Positions 63,304 to 64,000 of a stretch of DNA of 64,000 nucleotides are shown piece after piece. The notes below the pieces were generated by a model. The model was not told where the DNA came from. It saw only the letters and a list, made by a program, of their open reading frames with translations, and searched no databases. Each line of letters begins with the position of its first letter. The first letter of the stretch is position 1. The stretch spans positions 1-64,000 of the forward strand of contig KZ111197.1 of NCBI GenBank assembly GCA_002077045.2, written 5' to 3'. Source of the DNA: Rachicladosporium sp. CCFEE 5018 (taxonomy: Eukaryota > Ascomycota > Dothideomycetes > Cladosporiales > Cladosporiaceae). A program made the translations under genes and the position numbers.

Positions 63304-64000
63304 TCACACCAGTTCGACCGTGAGTTTCTTGTTGATTGCTTCAGCAACGCCTGTCTGCCTGTCTCGTAGACGGAAAGTTGCAAAATCAAGGCGTTCGAAG
63401 CACCCGGGGGATAGCTCGAAAGCCAGAAGGCCTGACAGCGAGATCCAGTCGACCTCGACCGCCTGATAGAGCGCGAGGAAGTGCAAGGCTTCTCCGAGTC
63501 TCTCGTAGTGGAGACAGAAGTCGTCTTGGCTACTGCGGTCATTCCCGCAGTACGATCCACGACTTTCAATGCTGGCTTTCCCCAACGCGCTGCAGTGTTC
63601 TAGGGTCAGGTTTTTCGAGCTCGCGGCCTTGATCCGTATCACTGGGCACTCGAGATGCAAGCTATGAGCACGAAGATGCACAGGCTGACCGTTTCGCAGG
63701 AAATCATGAAGTCGAAGATCGACGCTGGATACGAGTTTGGGAGTATCAAAGAAGAGCCCTCCCGTTGTGGGTTCTGCCCGATACCAGCCTGCCCAGGTCC
63801 AGCTCGGAAATTCTGGGCGACGGCGGCGTTCGATGCCCATCGATCGCCAACAGAGTGCACACACTAGCGCCACCTCGAAGATCGGCTTGTTTTCAGGCGG
63901 TCGCGACTCGCGAGGCCGATGGAGAAGGCTGGATCCAGGCGAATGGACAGAGCCGGACGACACAGAAGGCTCTACTTCAATCGGCAGCCCAGTCAAGAAT
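63304..64000 (-). CDS. HET-related protein, C-terminal part (5' end beyond the window)
   Basis: An open frame enters from the right edge and ends at 63304, giving at least ~232 aa. It contains FPSWTWAGWYRAEP, the PSWSWAGW-type motif that follows the HET domain in many ascomycete HET/TOL-like proteins. It also has LALCWRS-like and LHLECPVIRI segments usual in that region. The HET domain itself would lie upstream, outside the window. No frame break is seen in the visible part. This is the third HET-type gene in 64 kb and is convergent with the glyoxal oxidase gene. Confidence 0.75.
   Translation of the reverse strand, partial: FLTGLPIEVEPSVSSGSVHSPGSSLLHRPRESRPPENKPIFEVALVCALCWRSMGIERRRRPEFPSWTWAGWYRAEPTTGGLFFDTPKLVSSVDLRLHDFLRNGQPVHLRAHSLHLECPVIRIKAASSKNLTLEHCSALGKASIESRGSYCGNDRSSQDDFCLHYERLGEALHFLALYQAVEVDWISLSGLLAFELSPGCFERLDFATFRLRDRQTGVAEAINKKLTVELV

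Overview
The window is nuclear DNA of a filamentous ascomycete (Pezizomycotina; I infer Dothideomycetes-like, not proven). The support is short introns (about 40-135 nt) with GTRNGT donors, CTAAC/CTGAC-like branch sites and YAG acceptors, and fungal-specific families: fused lycopene cyclase/phytoene synthase, HET-domain proteins, DUF3433, an AspE-type septin, SUR7, DASH Spc19, and ATP sulfurylase with an APS-kinase-like tail. Genes lie on both strands with no operons. I found no tRNA, rRNA, CRISPR array or intact transposon.

Layout. 0-6 kb: carotenoid gene al-2, then a 1009-aa HET protein. 6-11 kb: SET-domain methyltransferase, a small secreted Cys-rich protein, exosome cofactor Lrp1/Rrp47, a Mix17-like CHCH protein and PDCD5. 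12-25 kb: three plus-strand sulfate-assimilation genes (MET16, MET3, MET1), with a truncated alkaline ceramidase, a GPI Cys-rich protein, a DUF3433 protein and a SUR7 protein between them. 25-31 kb: a hydrophilic His/Glu-rich stress or allergen-like protein, a BTB remnant, a second GPI Cys-rich protein, and a GH64 glucanase with a degraded partial copy. 31-39 kb: HOM2, an RRM/zinc-finger/G-patch protein and a seven-helix receptor. 39-43 kb: three related minus-strand F-box-like genes, one intact and two broken. 43-56 kb: a housekeeping block of Spc19, Atp18, casein kinase I, Rsm22, Rac GTPase and septin. 56-64 kb: a second HET protein, RPS4, a chitin-binding glyoxal oxidase, and a third HET-type gene running off the right edge.

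Functional links. MET3 makes APS, MET16 reduces PAPS, and MET1 makes the siroheme used by sulfite and nitrite reductases. HOM2 makes the four-carbon precursor of homocysteine, so the left half is rich in methionine-pathway genes. The right half carries conserved growth, polarity and organelle genes.

The most striking signal is selective reading-frame decay. MET3 (7 nt apparently missing), MET1 (a 4-nt tandem duplication), the glyoxal oxidase (two shifts), two F-box copies and probably the BTB gene have broken frames, and the GH64 and ceramidase fragments are truncated relics. By contrast the conserved genes (casein kinase I, RPS4, Rac, HOM2, PDCD5, SPC19, ATP18, septin, RSM22, SUR7) all splice into clean frames. 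This suggests relaxed selection, for example in a duplicated or hybrid genome, rather than uniform sequencing error. Read-level confirmation is needed.
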